NCBI RefSeq assembly: GCF_900100705.1
Contig: NZ_FNCH01000020.1
Location: 1-64,000 of the forward strand
DNA: 64,000 bases
Direction: 5' to 3'
Source of the DNA: Pedobacter terrae
Lineage (GTDB): Bacteria > Bacteroidota > Bacteroidia > Sphingobacteriales > Sphingobacteriaceae
Shown here: one piece after another, positions 24,243-34,759 of the stretch
Numbering within the stretch: position 1 is the first letter of the stretch
Layout of the letters: each line of letters begins with the position of its first letter
Translations under genes and position numbers: made by a program
Notes under the pieces: generated by a model
Seen by the model: the letters and a program-made list of their open reading frames with translations, nothing else
Databases searched by the model: none
What the model was told of the DNA's origin: nothing

Positions 24243-26639
24243 ATGATTATAAATTTATTTTCTACTCATAATGTTAAAACTAAGCTGAAGGTAATCACCT
24301 TGCTTTTCATGCTTCAATTCACTTCGAGTTTGGTTATGGCCCAAAGCAGCAAGCCTGAAAAAGGAAGCATTACCGGCAAAATTACGATAACAGACGGGAG
24401 CAGCGCTCAGGGCGTAACCGTGAAACTTAAAGAAATTAAAAAGGGAACCGTAAGCGATGCAGATGGGAAATTTGAGCTGCGAAACCTTTCATTTGGTCAG
24501 TATACTGTACAGATGATCAGGGTAGGTTTTGATGGTTCTACACAAACGGTTGAAATCACTCCCGAAAATCCTGTAGCCCAACTCGAACTAAAACTGGATT
24601 ATACTTCCCAAAAACTGGAGGAGGTCATTATCAGCAGCGGCGGAAACCGGTTTGCGAAAAAAGAAAGTGAAGATGTTTCTAAAATGCAGCTTAACAACAT
24701 GGAAAACCCGCAGGTATATAGTGTTGTAAGTAAAGAGCTGATGAAAGAGCAATTAATAACCGATTATAACAGTGCTTTTAAAAATGTACCAGGGGCAGGT
24801 ATTGCCGAGGTCCGTAACCAGGGTAGAACAAGTAACATTTCAAGAGGTTTTAGCACTCCTCAATTGGTCAGAAATGGGGTTGGAAGTTTTACTTACACCA
24901 CCATTGATCCGGCTAATCTGGAGCGTATTGAAGTAATTAAAGGTCCTGCGGCAACGTTATTTGGCAGTACAATATCATCTTTTGGTGGTTTGTTTAACCG
25001 TGTAACAAAAAAACCTTTCGATACCTTTAAGGGAGAAATATCTTATTCGGCTGCAAGTTACGACCTTAACCGTTTAACAGCCGATGTGAATACACCATTG
25101 AATGAAGAAAAAACAGCACTATTAAGAATTAACACCGCTTTACACAGTGAAAGAAGTTTCCAGGATGCAGGCTTTTATAAAAACTATTTAATAGCACCAA
25201 GTTTTTCTTATGCGGTAAATGATAGGCTTACCCTGGCTTTAGATGTAGAATTGAGCGGTTCGAAAGCCACTTCACCTACACGTTTGGTAATAGCACCAAC
25301 ATTGGTAAACTTAAAAGCCAGAAGTATAACCGACTTGCAGATGCCCTACAAACTCTCTTTTGCCAATAATACGGTTAACTACACCAGTCAACAGTATAAC
25401 ATTTTTGCACAGGCTAAATACAAAATATCCGAACAATGGAAATCGCAAACGATTTTATCACGTACCCGTTCCTCTTCTGAAGGTTATACCGTGGCGCTCA
25501 ACTTATTAACAGACTCTACTTTAAGGCAAGCGGTTACCAATCAGGATTATCCTTATTACGGAACCGATATTCAACAAAATTTTAATGGCGATTTTAAAAT
25601 TGGCCGTTTACGTAACCGGGTAGTATTAGGCGTAGATTTTTACAGCCTGCGTGCTACACGTAATGATGCTACGGTAAATATGCCTGCTTTAAATTTTAAA
25701 AGACCTGGTACCGCCTATAATAACTTTAATTCAACCAGGATAGCACCATTATTCACAACGGCAACCTATAATAATCAGGTTTCGAATGAGGAAACCACTT
25801 ATAGTGCTTATGTTTCTGATGTGTTGAACCTAACGGATAAATTGCTGGTTATGGCCGGGGTAAGGGTAGACCGTTATTTTAATGGAGGAACTTATGATTT
25901 TGCTAACGACATTACCAAAGGAAAGTATAATCAAACCGCTTTTTCGCCAAGGTTCGGTGCGGTTTATCAAATCGTGAAAGACAAAGTTTCGATATTTGGT
26001 AATTACATGAACGGGTTTAGCAACAACGGCGGTTCTGATTTTGAAGGAAATACCTTTAAGCCGAGTTATGCCAACCAGTTTGAGGGTGGTGCCAAGTTTG
26101 ATCTTGATAAAATCAGTGCCACTTTTAGCTATTACGACATTAAGGTAACCAATACATTATATGATGATGTTGCACACGCTAACTTTTCATTACAGGATGG
26201 TACCCAGTTAAGTAAAGGGTTTGAGGCTGAAATTATTGCCAATCCAGTGCCCGGATTAAACATTGTTGCTGGTTACACTTATAATGATAGTAAATATACC
26301 AAAGCCAATGCCAGTGTTGAAGGTTTAAGACCAGCCACTGCCGGAGCACCAAAAATGGCTAATATATGGATCAGTTATCGTTTAATTGATGGTCCTGCTC
26401 AAGGCTTAGGATTGGGTTTTGGCGGGATTTATGGTAGTGCTTATAACCAGGTAAATACGGCTACATTTAAATTCAGTATTCCGTCTTACACCGTTCTTGA
26501 TGCAGCTGTATTTTACGACAAACCCAAATATAGGATCGGTTTAAAGATAGATAATCTAACTAACGAAAAATACTGGTCGTTCAGGTATGCCGCTCAAAGT
26601 CCGGCTAAAGTTACCGGTAATTTTACTTTCAAGTTTTAA
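24243..26639 (+). CDS. TonB-dependent siderophore-type outer-membrane receptor
   Basis: The 798-aa protein has a signal peptide ending about residue 34 (SSLVMAQ), a carboxypeptidase-regulatory-like Ig domain (about 40-120: GSITGKIT, KGTVSDADGKFELRNL), a plug domain (about 145-265, with NVPGAGIAEV and IEVIKGPAATLFGS) and a 22-strand barrel ending in a terminal Phe (NFTFKF). The domain order and plug are those of ferric-siderophore receptors. It sits divergent from the LytTR regulator across 287 bp. A strong terminator follows. No siderophore gene is nearby, so the ligand is unknown. Confidence 0.9.
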   Translation: MIINLFSTHNVKTKLKVITLLFMLQFTSSLVMAQSSKPEKGSITGKITITDGSSAQGVTVKLKEIKKGTVSDADGKFELRNLSFGQYTVQMIRVGFDGSTQTVEITPENPVAQLELKLDYTSQKLEEVIISSGGNRFAKKESEDVSKMQLNNMENPQVYSVVSKELMKEQLITDYNSAFKNVPGAGIAEVRNQGRTSNISRGFSTPQLVRNGVGSFTYTTIDPANLERIEVIKGPAATLFGSTISSFGGLFNRVTKKPFDTFKGEISYSAASYDLNRLTADVNTPLNEEKTALLRINTALHSERSFQDAGFYKNYLIAPSFSYAVNDRLTLALDVELSGSKATSPTRLVIAPTLVNLKARSITDLQMPYKLSFANNTVNYTSQQYNIFAQAKYKISEQWKSQTILSRTRSSSEGYTVALNLLTDSTLRQAVTNQDYPYYGTDIQQNFNGDFKIGRLRNRVVLGVDFYSLRATRNDATVNMPALNFKRPGTAYNNFNSTRIAPLFTTATYNNQVSNEETTYSAYVSDVLNLTDKLLVMAGVRVDRYFNGGTYDFANDITKGKYNQTAFSPRFGAVYQIVKDKVSIFGNYMNGFSNNGGSDFEGNTFKPSYANQFEGGAKFDLDKISATFSYYDIKVTNTLYDDVAHANFSLQDGTQLSKGFEAEIIANPVPGLNIVAGYTYNDSKYTKANASVEGLRPATAGAPKMANIWISYRLIDGPAQGLGLGFGGIYGSAYNQVNTATFKFSIPSYTVLDAAVFYDKPKYRIGLKIDNLTNEKYWSFRYAAQSPAKVTGNFTFKF

Positions 26640-26662
26640 GAGGAAATTTCTAAATAGTATTT

Positions 26663-26697
26663 AAAGGCTGTTACCATTTTGGTATCAGCCTTTTTGT
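26663..26697 (+). terminator. Terminator of the TonB receptor gene
   Basis: A 13-bp stem with one mismatch (26663-26675 with 26681-26693) has a 5-nt loop and is followed by a T-rich tract. Confidence 0.85.
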
Positions 26698-26844
26698 TTT
26701 AATACAGGGATCTTTAAACGTTGTTATAATTGATAGACGCTAACAGAATGGTCGTCATTGCTTCGCCGGATAAAAAGATTTTCTGGTATTGACGATCTTG
26801 AAATGAGTAACTAGCCAGATGATCAGTTGTTAAGTAAATCTCTC

Positions 26845-29800
26845 TTATCGAGCCTGTATTTTTTCATCATTAACTCCTCCATAAACTTTTTTCCGGTACG
26901 ACCAATAAAATACGATCGGATAAACAAAAAGATTAAATAAAGTATTCGTAATCAACCCACCAATAACGACGATAGCCAACGGTTTTGATGCTTCTGAACC
27001 GATTCCTGTAGAGAGTGCCGCGGGCATCAGACCAATAGCCGCCATTAATGCCGTCATTAATACCGGCCTAAACCTGCTGGCAATTCCATCACGCATGGCA
27101 TCGGTAAAAGTCCAGTTTGGGTGGTATTTCAGCTCAGTGATATTGGTTTTGAATCGGGTAATGAGAATTACACCATTCTGTACACAGATGCCAAACAATG
27201 CGATAAAACCAATCCCTGCCGAGATATTGAAGTTTACACCCGCAGCCAGGAGGGCTAGGATGCCACCAATCATGGCAAAAGGAACATTGTTTAATACCAA
27301 TAATGCATCTTTGATATTTCCAAAAAGTACAAAAAGGATAAAAAATATGAACAGCAAACTTACCGGAACGGCCTGCGATAACCTCGCAATAGCCCTTTGT
27401 TGGTTTTCAAAATCACCAGCCCACTCCAGCTGATAACCTTGTGGCAATTTGATTTTTGCATTTACCTTTTGCTGTGCTTCGGCAATTACACTTCCCATAT
27501 CTCTGCCGCGGATAGAGAATTTAATCGCCCCGTAACGTTTATGTTTATCACGGTAAATCATACTTGGCCCTGTAATTTTGCTAATGCCCGAGATTTCACC
27601 CAATTGAACATTTGAACCGGATAGGGTAGGTACGCGTAATTTACCGATTGAACTTTCATCATTCCTAAAATCTTCGGGATAACGGATAATCAGATCAAAT
27701 TTGCGCTCGCCTTCATAAATTTGCGTAGCAGCTTTTCCGCCAATAGCCATTTCAATAACGGCATTCGCATCTGCTGTGCTTACCCCATATAAGGCCATTT
27801 TTTTCTGATCAAGATTAATCTGCAGTTCGGGCTGACCAAGATTTCTTAAAATTCCTAAATCTTCAATACCATCAACCGTTTTTAAAATGCTTTCTATCTT
27901 TTCTTCTTCCTGTTCAATGTATTCAAAGTTTTCGCCAAATAATTTCACTACAATCGACCCCTTTACACCCGAAACCGCTTCTTCCACGTTGTCGGAAATG
28001 GGTTGCGAAAAGTTGAGGCTGATGCCCGGAAAGCTCTTTAATTTCTCCTGCATGCGTTCAATCAGTTGTTCTTTGCTCTGCCTGCGTTTCCACTCTTTCC
28101 GCGGATAAATATCCACATGGAATTCCATATTATAAAAACCAGTGGCATCTGTTCCGTCATTCGGTCGGCCAGTTTGCGACATCACCTGTTTTACTTCCTC
28201 AAAACTTAAAAAAATCTTTCTCATCTCGTTCGAAAGTTTTTTGGTTTCGTCCAGCGAAATACTCAAAGGCCCGGTAGCGCGGACATAAATGGAACCCTCA
28301 TCCAAACTGGGTAGAAATTCGGTACCTAAAAATTTGAAGCTGAAAGCACCTAAAAGGAGTACTATAATCGAGATGGTAAAAACAAGTTTCTTTTTTTTGA
28401 AACATATATCATAAAATTTAAGGGTTGCTTTGGTAATCCACGCTAAAAAGATATTGTGTTTCTCTTTTACATTTTTTTTCAAGAGTACACTGGCCATGGC
28501 AGGTACCAGGGTAAAGGTTAAAATTAGCGCACCTAATAAGGCAAAACTTAATGTCCAGGCTAATGGAGAGAACATTTTGCCCTCTACTTTTTCGAAAGTA
28601 AAAATGGGGAGCAAACCAGTAATAATAATCAGTTTGGCAAATAAAATACCTTTTCCGTTTTCAAGACAAGCTTTTTTGATGAAGCCGAGCTTGCTCATCT
28701 TATTAAACTTTTCCATGCCCAGTTTCCTGGCCTTTGCATCCAATACGACGAAGATCCCTTCAACCATTACTACTGCACCATCAATAATAATCCCGAAGTC
28801 GATAGCGCCCATGGAAAGCAGGTTGGCAGGCATGCCCTTTAATTTGAGACAGATAAAGGCAAAAAGTAAGGCCAATGGGATAATCATCGAAACGATTAAA
28901 GTAGTGCGCCAATCGGCCATGAAAAGAAATACAATCAGCGTAACAAATAAAATCCCTTCGAGCATATTGCCCATTACGGTATGTACGGAGTAATTAACCA
29001 GGTCTTCACGGTCGTAAAAAGATTTGATCTTAACATCACCGGGCAAAATGGTGTTGTTTATGGTATTGATCTTTTCTTTTAATCTCGCTATTACCTCACT
29101 GGGATTACCACCTTTTCTCATTACGATAATACCCTCTACCACATCAGGATCCCTGTCGCGGCCAACCTGCCCCAACCTGGGTAAGGCCGATTCGGCTACA
29201 TCGGCAATGGTTTTGACGTAAATTGGGGTGCCATTGATGTTGTCAACAACCACGTTTCTGATTTCGTCGATATTGTTGAGCACACCGATACCACGTACCA
29301 CATAAGCCTGACCGCTCTGCACAATTACATCACCACCCACATTGATATTGCTTTTAGATACCGCTTCGAAAAGTTCGGTTGCACTTACACCATATTGGAT
29401 TGCTTTTTGCGGATCTACCGTGATCTGGTAGGTTTTAACCTCGCCACCAAAACTAACTACATCGGCAATGCCTGAAACGGATAAGAGTTCGCGTTGTACA
29501 ACCCAATCCTGCAAGGTTTTTAATTCTCGGACCGATTTTGTATCACTTGTTAAGGTATAGCGGAAAATTTCTCCGGTTGGTCCATAAGGAGGTTGAACTT
29601 CAGGCTGGATGCCTTCGGGCAGATCGGCTTCTTCAAGATGGTTATTTACCTGAACCCGTGCCTCGGCATAATCTACATCATCTTCGAAACTTACCTTTAC
29701 GATGGATAAGCCAAATAGCGAGGAAGACCGGATGCTGGTTCTCTTTTCGGTAGGGTTCATGGCAATTTCCAAAGGTCTGCTCACAAATTTTTCCACTTCT

Positions 29801-29985
29801 TCCGCACTACGGCCCGGCCATTGGGTAATAATGGTAATATTGGTATTGGTTACATCGGGAAAGGCATCAATCGTAGTATGCTTGAAGCTTAAATAGCCTG
29901 CCAGGATTAAAATAAAAGTGGCAAAAAAGATGAAATATTTATTCTTCAGTGCAAAGCCGATAATGCTTTTTATGAATTTATTCAT
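26845..29985 (-). CDS. CzcA/CusA-family heavy-metal efflux RND pump
   Basis: The 1046-aa inner-membrane RND pump has about 12 helices and two large periplasmic loops (about 35-335 and 560-860). The helix-4 motif reads DFGIIIDGAVVMVE, the form seen in CzcA-type pumps that export Zn, Co, Cd or Ni. The NAMPFA/FA loop signature and the family's duplicated fold are present. It is the last gene of a leftward operon with the adaptor and outer-membrane channel. Cation specificity cannot be fixed by eye, but the DFG...D motif argues against the monovalent Cu/Ag branch. Confidence 0.92.
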   Translation of the reverse strand: MNKFIKSIIGFALKNKYFIFFATFILILAGYLSFKHTTIDAFPDVTNTNITIITQWPGRSAEEVEKFVSRPLEIAMNPTEKRTSIRSSSLFGLSIVKVSFEDDVDYAEARVQVNNHLEEADLPEGIQPEVQPPYGPTGEIFRYTLTSDTKSVRELKTLQDWVVQRELLSVSGIADVVSFGGEVKTYQITVDPQKAIQYGVSATELFEAVSKSNINVGGDVIVQSGQAYVVRGIGVLNNIDEIRNVVVDNINGTPIYVKTIADVAESALPRLGQVGRDRDPDVVEGIIVMRKGGNPSEVIARLKEKINTINNTILPGDVKIKSFYDREDLVNYSVHTVMGNMLEGILFVTLIVFLFMADWRTTLIVSMIIPLALLFAFICLKLKGMPANLLSMGAIDFGIIIDGAVVMVEGIFVVLDAKARKLGMEKFNKMSKLGFIKKACLENGKGILFAKLIIITGLLPIFTFEKVEGKMFSPLAWTLSFALLGALILTFTLVPAMASVLLKKNVKEKHNIFLAWITKATLKFYDICFKKKKLVFTISIIVLLLGAFSFKFLGTEFLPSLDEGSIYVRATGPLSISLDETKKLSNEMRKIFLSFEEVKQVMSQTGRPNDGTDATGFYNMEFHVDIYPRKEWKRRQSKEQLIERMQEKLKSFPGISLNFSQPISDNVEEAVSGVKGSIVVKLFGENFEYIEQEEEKIESILKTVDGIEDLGILRNLGQPELQINLDQKKMALYGVSTADANAVIEMAIGGKAATQIYEGERKFDLIIRYPEDFRNDESSIGKLRVPTLSGSNVQLGEISGISKITGPSMIYRDKHKRYGAIKFSIRGRDMGSVIAEAQQKVNAKIKLPQGYQLEWAGDFENQQRAIARLSQAVPVSLLFIFFILFVLFGNIKDALLVLNNVPFAMIGGILALLAAGVNFNISAGIGFIALFGICVQNGVILITRFKTNITELKYHPNWTFTDAMRDGIASRFRPVLMTALMAAIGLMPAALSTGIGSEASKPLAIVVIGGLITNTLFNLFVYPIVFYWSYRKKVYGGVNDEKIQAR

Positions 29986-30011
29986 TTTTAAAATCTAGGT
30001 AATGGAAAAAA

Positions 30012-31100
30012 TTATTGTGTTTTTAGGCTTTCGAACAAGAAAACCTGTTTGGAGGCAATGATGCGGTCGCCGGCCTGTACACCTTTGCTGATGTAAGTTT
30101 TATCAGCGGTTTTACGTCCAATTTCGATCTCTCGGACCTTCACCTTATGATCCGGCCCCAGAACGAGTACATAATTTTTATTTTCATCGAAAATTACCGT
30201 TCTTGAGTTTAAAACCGGAAGATCAACTGCCGAATTTGCAGAAACCTTTACTGTTCCGAGCATGCCTGGTTTAAGCAAAAAGCCCGGATTTGCGATCACT
30301 ACCCTCGCATTCATGACTTTGCTTTCCTGATCAACCTGGTTATATAATTTCTCTATTTTTCCTTTAAAAACTTTATTTGGATAGGATAGGGTAGATAAAC
30401 TCACCTCATCACCTGCCTTAATGCGTGAAATATCGGATTCGTAAACGTTAATCATGGCCCAAACGTTAGACAGATCGGCAATGGTAAAAAGACTTTTGTC
30501 GTTATCGCCGCGCAGCTGCATGTTCTGCGTAACATTTTTTTCGATCACAAAACCGCTAATAGGCGATTTAATTGCGTATAATCCTGTACTGCTTCCACCA
30601 TTGAGTTTTAATACAGAACTGGCCCTTTTCGCCTCGGCTTTTTTGATCTGATAGTCATTTTTGGCTTCTTCGAGTTCTTTCGCCGATGATAAACCACTCT
30701 GGAAAAGTTGTTCGGCCTGTTTTACAGCTCTTTCTGCATTTTTAAGTTCAGCATTGGCCGCTATAACTTCTTTATCAAAACCTGCCATTTCAGAACTGGT
30801 TAGCGTAGCCAGTGTTTGTCCAGCCGAAACCTGATCGCCCAACCTTACCCCAACCCGGTTTACCGTTCCACTTACCATGGGGAAAAGTTCTGATCTGCGT
30901 TCTTCATTTGCAGCAATTTTGGCCGAAAAAATAAGTTCGGTTTTGCCATTCGCTTGCTGTACAGTATCAATTATTAAGCGGCTGATCAAAGAATCGGTAA
31001 TGGCAAATTTATGATTTGGTGTTGCCGTTTTGTGTTCGCTACAAGCCAAGAATAAGCTGGTTGCGGCAATGAGTACAGTGTTTTTATAAAGATTTTGCAT
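30012..31100 (-). CDS. RND efflux periplasmic adaptor (CzcB-like)
   Basis: The 362-aa protein starts with a lipoprotein-type signal (ATSLFLACS, Cys at about residue 20). The adaptor layout follows: a barrel-sandwich/lipoyl strand pair (GTVNRVGVRLGDQVSAGQ), a helical hairpin (about 110-150), the second lipoyl half (YAIKSPISGFV), a beta-barrel and a membrane-proximal domain. It bridges the inner-membrane pump and the TolC-like channel. Spacing is 26 bp to the pump and 7 bp from the channel gene, so all three are one operon. Confidence 0.9.
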   Translation of the reverse strand: MQNLYKNTVLIAATSLFLACSEHKTATPNHKFAITDSLISRLIIDTVQQANGKTELIFSAKIAANEERRSELFPMVSGTVNRVGVRLGDQVSAGQTLATLTSSEMAGFDKEVIAANAELKNAERAVKQAEQLFQSGLSSAKELEEAKNDYQIKKAEAKRASSVLKLNGGSSTGLYAIKSPISGFVIEKNVTQNMQLRGDNDKSLFTIADLSNVWAMINVYESDISRIKAGDEVSLSTLSYPNKVFKGKIEKLYNQVDQESKVMNARVVIANPGFLLKPGMLGTVKVSANSAVDLPVLNSRTVIFDENKNYVLVLGPDHKVKVREIEIGRKTADKTYISKGVQAGDRIIASKQVFLFESLKTQ

Positions 31101-31107
31101 ATGAATT

Positions 31108-32376
31108 TTAAAAAATATTAGAACCGGTTACATAATTGAGTTCAGCGCGTGTGCTCATTCTTTCTGATTGGAGTTTGTTGAGCTGAAGCGTACTTTCTTT
31201 ATAGGCATCATAGAGGTCCAAAAATTCGATCAGACTGATGTTCCTTGCCTTAAAATTTTTGATCAGGCCAGAAACAAGTGTATTAAAATCGGTACTGAAG
31301 GCCGGATCAATCTCTGCATACAATTTTTCGTTGCGTAAAGCAGTCTTGTAGCTGTTAAATACCTCGTTCTCCAGTAAAGCTTCCAGTTTTTTAATATTTA
31401 CATCTGCCGCAGTTATGCCAATCTGGGCTTTTTTAATTTCTCCCTGATTCCTGGAGAAAAGGGGAATGGGAATTTTAATGCCTAAACCGGTATATTTTTC
31501 TGGATAATTGCCTTTGAGGTCGTAACTCAGTCCAATTTCTATATCAGGAATGGCCATAGCTTTTTGCAGCTTTAAATTACGTTCGTTATAAAGCAGGTTG
31601 GTTTTGGCGAGTTTGAGGTCAGCGCGGTTGGCCCTGGCCGAATCAAGTAATGCCTGGTAGGGAATTTTATCTACAGCGGGGGAGGTGAGGACTGATTTAT
31701 CTAAAACCAGAGTGATTGCAGCGGAAGCGTTGACTCCGCAGAGCAGCTTCAAGTCTTTATAGTAATCTTCCAGATCATTCAGTAATTCAGCGTGTTCTGC
31801 CTTAAGGTTGATCAATAATGATTTAATCCTGATTACATCCTTCGCAGCCACATTGCCCATTTGTAACTGTAGGTCATAAGCCTTCATCAACTGCTCTGTA
31901 GAACTGATTTGTTCCTGATATACATTAACCGATTGCGCAGCATAATAGGTTTTGTAAAAGGTACTAACAAGTTCAAATTTCAGCGTTCTAATCAGGTCGA
32001 AATATTCGTATTCGGCCATTTTAACTCCAGTTTGGGCCAGCTTAATATTCTTATTTCGTTTGCCGGCAAGTTTGAACAGCTGCGAAATGGATCCGGCATA
32101 TTGACCATGTGCATAAGAGGTTTGCAGGAATTTCTTTGTTTCCTGGTTGTAAAAAAGGTTTTCGTACTCTAGCGTAGGATTTTCGAAAAGCTTAGCCGTG
32201 ATGATTTCTGCTTTTGCCTGATCAATTTCATAATTACTGGCTAACAAATCGAAATTATTCCTTAAAAAGAGGCTTTCGGCCTGGCTTAAGTTTAAACTTA
32301 ATGTATCGCGCTGTGCGAAAGTTGCACCGGCTGATAATACCCAAAAAAGAATGAGCCACGAAAATATCCTTATCAT
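31108..32376 (-). CDS. TolC-family outer-membrane channel of the metal efflux system (CzcC-like)
   Basis: The 422-aa protein has a signal peptide (ending SAGATFAQ) and the duplicated long-helix outer-membrane efflux protein domains, visible as LSLNLSQAESLFLRNN at the start and repeated helical blocks with SYAHG and GLGIKIPIPLFSRNQGE. TolC-family trimers form the exit channel for RND pumps. It is the first gene of the leftward operon. A perfect TAnnTTTG box lies only 6 bp upstream of the ATG, so the transcript may be almost leaderless. Confidence 0.9.
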   Translation of the reverse strand: MIRIFSWLILFWVLSAGATFAQRDTLSLNLSQAESLFLRNNFDLLASNYEIDQAKAEIITAKLFENPTLEYENLFYNQETKKFLQTSYAHGQYAGSISQLFKLAGKRNKNIKLAQTGVKMAEYEYFDLIRTLKFELVSTFYKTYYAAQSVNVYQEQISSTEQLMKAYDLQLQMGNVAAKDVIRIKSLLINLKAEHAELLNDLEDYYKDLKLLCGVNASAAITLVLDKSVLTSPAVDKIPYQALLDSARANRADLKLAKTNLLYNERNLKLQKAMAIPDIEIGLSYDLKGNYPEKYTGLGIKIPIPLFSRNQGEIKKAQIGITAADVNIKKLEALLENEVFNSYKTALRNEKLYAEIDPAFSTDFNTLVSGLIKNFKARNISLIEFLDLYDAYKESTLQLNKLQSERMSTRAELNYVTGSNIF

Positions 32377-32381
32377 GTAAG

Positions 32382-32389
32382 CAAAACTA
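32382..32389 (-). promoter_or_regulatory. -7 promoter box of the metal efflux operon
   Basis: Read on the minus strand this is TAGTTTTG (TAnnTTTG), ending 5 bp before the ATG at 32376. It would start transcription at or beside the start codon. Confidence 0.4.
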
Positions 32390-32518
32390 TCCTTACCAGA
32401 TTAAAAAGGGATTAAATTGAACTTAAAAGCGGATTAAAGTTGTTGGGCATGCCTGCGCCCGTTTCCAAACGAGTGCATAAATAGCTACACGATTTTATCG
32501 TTGTAAACGATAAATTAT

Positions 32519-33883
32519 TCAACGCTCGTTAGAAATAAGCGTTAGCGAAACCGTGAAAGTGCAACCACCGTGTTCTGAATTTTTAATTGTGATTTCGCCT
32601 TTAAGTAAATCGATAATTTTTTTGGACATATAAAGCCCCATGCCTTCGCCATGATGCCCTTGTTCTTTTGCACGGGTATAAAAAGGCTTGAAGATATCTG
32701 CCTGATCATCTATTGCAATGCCAGATCCATGATCGGTGATATGAATGAGCAAATGGTTTTTAATGGTTTCTACAAGAATATTTACGTCTTGATTATTAGA
32801 AAATTTAAAAGCATTGGATATGATATTATCCAGGGCAATCTGTAATAAAATAGCATTGGCCAATATTTCAGGTTTTGGATCAATGGAATTTTGATAAGTA
32901 ATTTTAAGTTTAAGGTTTTTCTGTAATTTCCATTCAGTTTGGATTTTAGAAAGCAAATCATCAAGTTTGATCGGAACAAGCTTCGAATTAATCAGGTCGA
33001 GGTCCATTTTTGCCAGGGTCACTAAACCAGTAATGGTGTGTTCCATTTTTTCGGCATCCTCAAGCATTGAAGCGATTACTTTCTGATAGGCAGCCTGATC
33101 TCTCTCTTTTGAGAGGGCAAGCTCGGCGGTCATCATCATTCGCGTAACAGGGGTACGAAGTTCGTGCGAAGCATTGGCTACAAAGGTTTTTTGCAGCATA
33201 AAAGCCTGTTCAAGTTCTTCCATCAAATGGTTAAAACTTTGGGCGATGAGGTTAATTTCGTCTTTATTCTTATTTTCTTCTACCCTAAATTCCATGTTTC
33301 GGGCGCCGGCCTGTTTTACTTCGAGCATAAATTTTTGCAACGGTTTTAGCATTTTCTGTGCAACCCACCTGCTCAACAATAATACGACGAGCGAAATAAG
33401 GAAGAAGATAAAAATCATGATCTTCAACAGTTTGTTAAGCCTGTTGTGCGAACCCTGATCATCAGCCGAAGCGAGGATGACGAAGTCGCCCTGGTTATCT
33501 TTATAATAAATACCGACAACCTGTCGCTGTCCGTCCGTATACTTTAAACGACCTTTTCTGCGTACCTGGTCAATGGTGGCAGGGGTCCAGTATTGAGCAG
33601 TATCACCTATAAAAGTCGCCCTATTCTTTTGGTCGTAAACACGAATTACTTCGCTGTTTAACTTTTGAAGGTATTTATGACGCACCGTATTTAATGCATC
33701 TCTACTGATTTCGTCGGCTTCGAGATAAAGCTTAGCGGTAACCATCGTTCGGTCTGTCAGGCGTTCGAAGAAATCGGCCTCCAAAAATTTCATAAAGGTG
33801 AAATATACCGTGCAGAGCACTGCGAAGAGCATAGAAGTGCTGATCAACGTAAAATACAGTGCTATGCGGTCCTTTATCTTCAT
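32519..33883 (-). CDS. Sensor histidine kinase (EnvZ/OmpR type)
   Basis: The 454-aa kinase has two membrane helices (about residues 10-32 and 150-172) around a periplasmic sensor, a HAMP region, the phospho-acceptor SHELRTPVTR (His near residue 240) and an ATPase with the N-box DNIISNAFKFS and DHGSGI and GEGMGLYMSK loops. It lies immediately after its response regulator, whose stop codon abuts its ATG, and both precede the czc-like operon. It probably senses periplasmic metal and controls that pump. Confidence 0.9.
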   Translation of the reverse strand: MKIKDRIALYFTLISTSMLFAVLCTVYFTFMKFLEADFFERLTDRTMVTAKLYLEADEISRDALNTVRHKYLQKLNSEVIRVYDQKNRATFIGDTAQYWTPATIDQVRRKGRLKYTDGQRQVVGIYYKDNQGDFVILASADDQGSHNRLNKLLKIMIFIFFLISLVVLLLSRWVAQKMLKPLQKFMLEVKQAGARNMEFRVEENKNKDEINLIAQSFNHLMEELEQAFMLQKTFVANASHELRTPVTRMMMTAELALSKERDQAAYQKVIASMLEDAEKMEHTITGLVTLAKMDLDLINSKLVPIKLDDLLSKIQTEWKLQKNLKLKITYQNSIDPKPEILANAILLQIALDNIISNAFKFSNNQDVNILVETIKNHLLIHITDHGSGIAIDDQADIFKPFYTRAKEQGHHGEGMGLYMSKKIIDLLKGEITIKNSEHGGCTFTVSLTLISNER

Positions 33884-34561
33884 TTATTTCAGAATATAGC
33901 CCATATTGATTTTGGTGTGGATAAGTTTTCGGTCGAAACCCTTTTCAATTTTTTTTCGCAGAAAATTGATATACACATCAATTACATTGGTGCCGGTTTC
34001 GAAACTGATATCCCAGGCTTGCTCTGCTATAAATTGTCGCGAGAGCAAACGGTTGGGGTTGCGCATAAATAGCTCGAGCAAGATAAATTCTTTGGCGCTT
34101 AATTCGATCGGTTTATTTGCACGGCTTGCCTCTTTGCTATAGGTGTCAAGAATAAGGTCTTCGAAATATAGTTTATGGTCAGTTGGCATTTCAATAGGTG
34201 GCTGCCTGCGCAAAAGTGCTGAAACCCTGGCCAAAAGCTCCTTTAGGTGGAAGGGTTTTACAAGATAATCATCTGCACCGGCTTCTAAACCAGTAACTTT
34301 ATCATCAATGGTACCCATAGCCGTAAGCATCAGGATTGGCGTGTGTAATGTGTTTTTTCTAAGGTGTTTACAAAGCTGAATGCCATTGAGGCCGGGCATC
34401 ATCACGTCGATAACCAATAGGTTAAAACTTTCACTTAAAAAAAGATCCAGGGCATCAATACCGTTAGATACGGTGAGTACCTGATAATCGTTTTCTTCTA
34501 GTGCCGACTTTAAAAGTTCGGCAATTTTAGGGTCGTCTTCAGCTATTCCAATCTTTAGCAT
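33884..34561 (-). CDS. OmpR-family response regulator
   Basis: The 225-aa regulator has a receiver domain (EDDPK acidic pocket, VIDVMMPGLNG with the phospho-acceptor Asp near 52, and KPF) and a C-terminal winged-helix DNA-binding domain (about 128-222, with LSAKEFILLELFMRNPNRLLSR). It is the first gene of the two-component pair and ends directly against the kinase. Its likely regulon is the adjacent metal efflux operon. A perfect -7 box is only 4 bp from its ATG. Confidence 0.9.
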   Translation of the reverse strand: MLKIGIAEDDPKIAELLKSALEENDYQVLTVSNGIDALDLFLSESFNLLVIDVMMPGLNGIQLCKHLRKNTLHTPILMLTAMGTIDDKVTGLEAGADDYLVKPFHLKELLARVSALLRRQPPIEMPTDHKLYFEDLILDTYSKEASRANKPIELSAKEFILLELFMRNPNRLLSRQFIAEQAWDISFETGTNVIDVYINFLRKKIEKGFDRKLIHTKINMGYILK

Positions 34562-34565
34562 TCAA

Positions 34566-34573
34566 CAAAAGTA
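34566..34573 (-). promoter_or_regulatory. -7 promoter box of the OmpR-type regulator
   Basis: TACTTTTG on the minus strand matches TAnnTTTG and ends 4 bp before the ATG at 34561. Confidence 0.4.
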
Positions 34574-34747
34574 ACCATCTCATCTTAAAATTGGGTTAAA
34601 ACACGGGTTTTTCCGTTACCGAGGGAAATGGAGACTATTATGTACGTTCATACCGAATAAAGAAGGTTGCCAGGAGTTAAGTAATATTACATTCTATCGC
34701 TCGGTGTCTTAATAACCGAAACCGACTTTTTTATTCACCATCCTTAT

Positions 34748-34755
34748 TATATTTG
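34748..34755 (+). promoter_or_regulatory. -7 promoter box of the AlkA-like gene
   Basis: TATATTTG matches TAnnTTTG and ends 4 bp before the ATG at 34760, which again implies a nearly leaderless transcript. Confidence 0.35.
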
Positions 34756-34759
34756 AATC